Origin: Bacteroidales bacterium | GTDB taxonomy: Bacteria; Bacteroidota; Bacteroidia; Bacteroidales; VadinHA17 | Assembly: GCA_020353115.1 (NCBI GenBank) | Contig: CP070687.1 | Span: 1,398,222-1,413,518, forward strand | DNA: 15,297 bases | Reading direction: 5' to 3' | Shown here: positions 13,261-15,297 of the stretch, one piece after another | How the letters are laid out: each line of letters opens with the position of its first letter | Numbering within the stretch: the first letter of the stretch is position 1 | Translations under genes and position numbers: made by a program | Notes under the pieces: generated by a model | What the model was told of the DNA's origin: nothing | The model's database searches: none | The model's input: only the letters and a program-made list of their open reading frames with translations

Positions 13261-14026
13261 AACCGGTTTTCAGCCTGATGTTGGAATTGTTTTGGGTACA
13301 GGTCTCGGCGGACTAGTGAATGAATTGGATATTCTTTTCGAAAGAGATTACCAGGCAATCCCTAATTTCCCTGTTTCAACAGTCGAGGGGCATAAAGGAA
13401 AACTTATTTTTGGCATGCTGGCAAACAAAAAGGTGGTTGCCATGCAGGGACGCTTCCATTACTACGAGGGGTATGATATGCAGCAAATTGTATTTCCCAT
13501 CAGGGTTTTTAAACTTCTGGGCATCCGGTATCTGTTTCTGTCAAACGCAAGCGGGGGAGTGAATCCTGAATTGAAGATTGGTGATCTGATGATCCTGGAG
13601 GATCATATAAATTTATTGCCCAGTCCTTTGATAGGGAAACATTATGAAGAATACGGACCCCGGTTCCCGGATATGAGTAACACCTATTCATCGGAGTTGA
13701 TAAAAAAAGCGGAAGAGATTGCAGCCAAGGAAAACATTCCCGTGAAAAAAGGAGTATATACAGCCACAACCGGTCCGAATTATGAAACCCCCTCGGAATA
13801 TAATTTTTTTCGAATCATCGGGTCCGATACGGTAGGTATGTCTACCGTACCTGAAACAATCGTTGCACATCAAATGGGAATACCCTGTTTTGCAATTTCA
13901 ATCATTACGGACTTGGGGGTTCCAGGCAAAATTGAAAAAATTACACACGAAGGAGTACAGAAAGTTGCTTCAAAAGCAGAGCAGAAAATGACGTTGATTA
14001 TGAAAGAACTAATCGCATCTTTATAA
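13217..14026 (+). CDS. punA: Purine nucleoside phosphorylase (trimeric PNP family)
   Basis: A 269-residue enzyme predicted to cleave purine nucleosides with phosphate in the salvage pathway. Trimeric PNP motifs are present: VLGTGLGGL (25-33), GRFHYYEGY (78-86), LSNASGG (108-114), TGPNYETPSE with Glu194, and GMSTVPE. At the position of human PNP Asn243, which contacts the base, the sequence is IITDLG, giving Asp232 instead of asparagine. In the human enzyme that change is known to favour 6-amino purines, so adenosine may be used, but this may be normal for Bacteroidota. The start at 13217 gives the standard N-terminus MLEQIKETASYIKNK and overlaps lpxK by 44 nt; a later start would remove the phosphate-binding loop. 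MTA phosphorylase is the main alternative. The gene symbol is by family. Confidence 0.9.
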   Translation: MLEQIKETASYIKNKTGFQPDVGIVLGTGLGGLVNELDILFERDYQAIPNFPVSTVEGHKGKLIFGMLANKKVVAMQGRFHYYEGYDMQQIVFPIRVFKLLGIRYLFLSNASGGVNPELKIGDLMILEDHINLLPSPLIGKHYEEYGPRFPDMSNTYSSELIKKAEEIAAKENIPVKKGVYTATTGPNYETPSEYNFFRIIGSDTVGMSTVPETIVAHQMGIPCFAISIITDLGVPGKIEKITHEGVQKVASKAEQKMTLIMKELIASL

Positions 14027-14033
14027 ATATTCT

Positions 14034-14041
14034 TAGTTTTG
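14034..14041 (+). promoter_or_regulatory. -7 element for the MFS transporter gene
   Basis: TAGTTTTG is an exact TAnnTTTG match, 8 nt after the phosphorylase stop and 28 nt before the ATG at 14070. No -33 TTG lies at the right distance. If used, transcription would begin near 14048, which favours ATG 14070 over the TTG at 14052. Confidence 0.4.
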
Positions 14042-14069
14042 CAGGATTGATTTGCAATGGTTTTCTTCT

Positions 14070-15233
14070 ATGAGTAGTTCAGCAAAATTTCAATCCGGTA
14101 ATATACTGACAATTACCATTGCGCATCTTATTCATGACATTTATACTTCCTTCCTGGCGCCCATATTACCTCTTCTGATTGAAAAGCTGTCCGTTAATCT
14201 CTCTCTTGCAGGTCTCCTTTCAGTTATTCAAAGAATCCCTTCGCTTTTTAATCCGTTTGTAGGAATCCTTTCCGAAAAGATTAAGATCCGGTTTCTTGTT
14301 ATTTTTACACCGGCACTAACTGCACTTACCATGAGTCTGATTGGAGTTGCTCCGGGATATACAATCCTGGCAATTCTATTGTTTGTCTGTGGTGTAAGCT
14401 CTACTCTCTTTCATGTTCCGTCACCCGTTATGATTAAAGAGGTTTCAGGCTCAAGACTTGGAAAAGGAATGAGCTATTTTATGCTTGGCGGAGAATTGGC
14501 AAGAACTCTGGGGCCCCTCATTATAGTTGCCACCGTTGAAACCTGGGGACTTGGTGGTACCCTCAGGCTAATACCGTTCGGTATCATTGCATCCGGTATC
14601 CTCTACTACAAACTGAAGAATATTGATATCCGCAAAAACTTCCCCAAGAGTGAAAAGGAAATGGGATACAGTTCCACATTTATCAGATTCCTTCCGGTTT
14701 TTACCAGTCTTGCAGGAATTACTTTTTTCCGCGGTGCCATGAAATCTGCTTTAACTCTCTATCTTCCCGTATACCTTACGGAAAAAGGTGCTAATCTTTG
14801 GTATGCCGGAATTTCACTTGCCATTCTTCAACTTGCCGGTGCCGCAGGTACTTACCTCTCTGGTACCATATCCGACAGAATTGGTCGCAGAACCACATTG
14901 GTAATCATAACAGTTGCCTCTCCTCTCCTTATGTTAATCCTAATCTCCCAGCAAAGTGAAATCTACACTTTACCTTTACTGGTTATAATTGGAATATTCC
15001 TGGTTGCACCAACCTCTGTTAACCTGGCGGTTGTCCACGAACTGGAAACTGAACACACTGCCTTCGTGAACAGTATTTACATGGCTATTAATTTTTTGGC
15101 GAGTTCCGTTATGGTCCTGCTGGTGGGTATATTATCAGACAATTTAGGATTGGATTTGACATATCGGATTTCAGCAGGAATAGCATTTATCGCTATTTTT
15201 TTTGCTCTCAATGTCCCTAAAAAGAAGGTATAA
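14070..15233 (+). CDS. MFS transporter, fosmidomycin-resistance (FSR) type
   Basis: A 387-residue inner-membrane transporter with about 12 hydrophobic helices and MFS length. The first helix region, ITIAHLIHDIYTSFLAPILP, is characteristic of the FSR (fosmidomycin-resistance-like) branch of drug:H+ antiporters. The cytoplasmic loop between helices 2 and 3 has GILSEKIKIR, a degenerate motif A, and the symmetric loop in the second half has SGTISDRIGRRT, a good one. The central loop (about 190-205) is short and polar. The true substrate is unknown; members of this branch export diverse small molecules, and resistance should not be assumed. The ATG at 14070 was chosen over an upstream in-frame TTG at 14052 because of the promoter position and the usual N-terminus. 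The gene begins 43 nt after the phosphorylase and ends just before a hairpin. Confidence 0.88.
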   Translation: MSSSAKFQSGNILTITIAHLIHDIYTSFLAPILPLLIEKLSVNLSLAGLLSVIQRIPSLFNPFVGILSEKIKIRFLVIFTPALTALTMSLIGVAPGYTILAILLFVCGVSSTLFHVPSPVMIKEVSGSRLGKGMSYFMLGGELARTLGPLIIVATVETWGLGGTLRLIPFGIIASGILYYKLKNIDIRKNFPKSEKEMGYSSTFIRFLPVFTSLAGITFFRGAMKSALTLYLPVYLTEKGANLWYAGISLAILQLAGAAGTYLSGTISDRIGRRTTLVIITVASPLLMLILISQQSEIYTLPLLVIIGIFLVAPTSVNLAVVHELETEHTAFVNSIYMAINFLASSVMVLLVGILSDNLGLDLTYRISAGIAFIAIFFALNVPKKKV

Positions 15234-15261
15234 AAGCCAGATAATTAATTGGTATTAAATC

Positions 15262-15277
15262 CCAGAGTAAACTCTGG
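15262..15277 (+). terminator. Hairpin after the MFS gene, probable terminator
   Basis: CCAGAG (15262-15267), loop TAAA and CTCTGG (15272-15277) form a perfect 6-bp stem 28 nt after the stop codon. The following ACTATTATTTCC is T-rich but not a clean T run, so efficiency is uncertain. Confidence 0.5.
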
Positions 15278-15297
15278 ACTATTATTTCCGCAGCAAG

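Noticed and set aside
14052..14069. TTG start six codons upstream of the MFS transporter ATG.
   Set aside because: It lies at or just after the predicted transcription start and adds residues before the usual N-terminus.
1..15297. CRISPR arrays, insertion sequences, integrases, toxin-antitoxin or known defence genes, and riboswitches.
   Set aside because: No regularly spaced repeats, terminal inverted repeats with a transposase, or signature proteins were seen on either strand; the gene content is chromosomal core plus a metal operon.

Overview
The window looks like a stretch of a Bacteroidota chromosome (probably Bacteroidales or a close relative; the genus cannot be read from the sequence). 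The evidence is moderately AT-rich DNA, few clear Shine-Dalgarno sites, repeated matches to the Bacteroidota promoter form TTG/TTTG-N19-TAnnTTTG, and gene families and gene order typical of that phylum (large methylmalonyl-CoA mutase subunit, FemAB-like acyltransferase, folK / sppA / lpxK / purine nucleoside phosphorylase). It is mainly housekeeping DNA. I see no mobile element, CRISPR array, prophage or toxin-antitoxin pair.

Layout. 35-2188: methylmalonyl-CoA mutase large subunit. 2342-2854: exported thioredoxin-like protein with a single-cysteine CPDS site. 2916-3819: two small membrane proteins, one DUF4190-like with an acidic 11-residue-repeat tail and one DUF2752. 3831-4679 (minus): metallo-beta-lactamase-fold hydrolase. 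4801-7073: a compact three-gene unit with a DtxR/MntR-family metal regulator, a ZIP metal transporter and an outer-membrane beta-barrel; a perfect 8-bp inverted repeat lies just upstream. 7238-7588: tRNA-Glu(UUC) then ribosomal protein S20, closed by a strong terminator. 7746-9470: RadC and a FemAB-like acyltransferase. 9536-10030 (minus): folK. 10163-14026: sppA, lpxK and purine nucleoside phosphorylase, the last two overlapping by 44 bp. 14070-15233: an FSR-type MFS exporter, followed by a hairpin.

How the genes fit together. The most system-like part is 4751-7073: a metal-sensing repressor, an inner-membrane ZIP permease and an outer-membrane barrel, separated by only 6 and 11 nt, with a candidate operator ahead of them. 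I infer a metal-regulated route across both membranes; the involvement of the barrel is the new and unproven part. The other genes serve separate core functions: propionate/succinate metabolism, lipid A synthesis, folate synthesis, purine salvage, envelope proteolysis and translation.

Several start codons were chosen away from the longest reading frame (2342, 3406, 4801, 14070), using promoter position, signal peptides or family N-termini. One gene (8457) appears to start with TTG. No function was confirmed by a database search.
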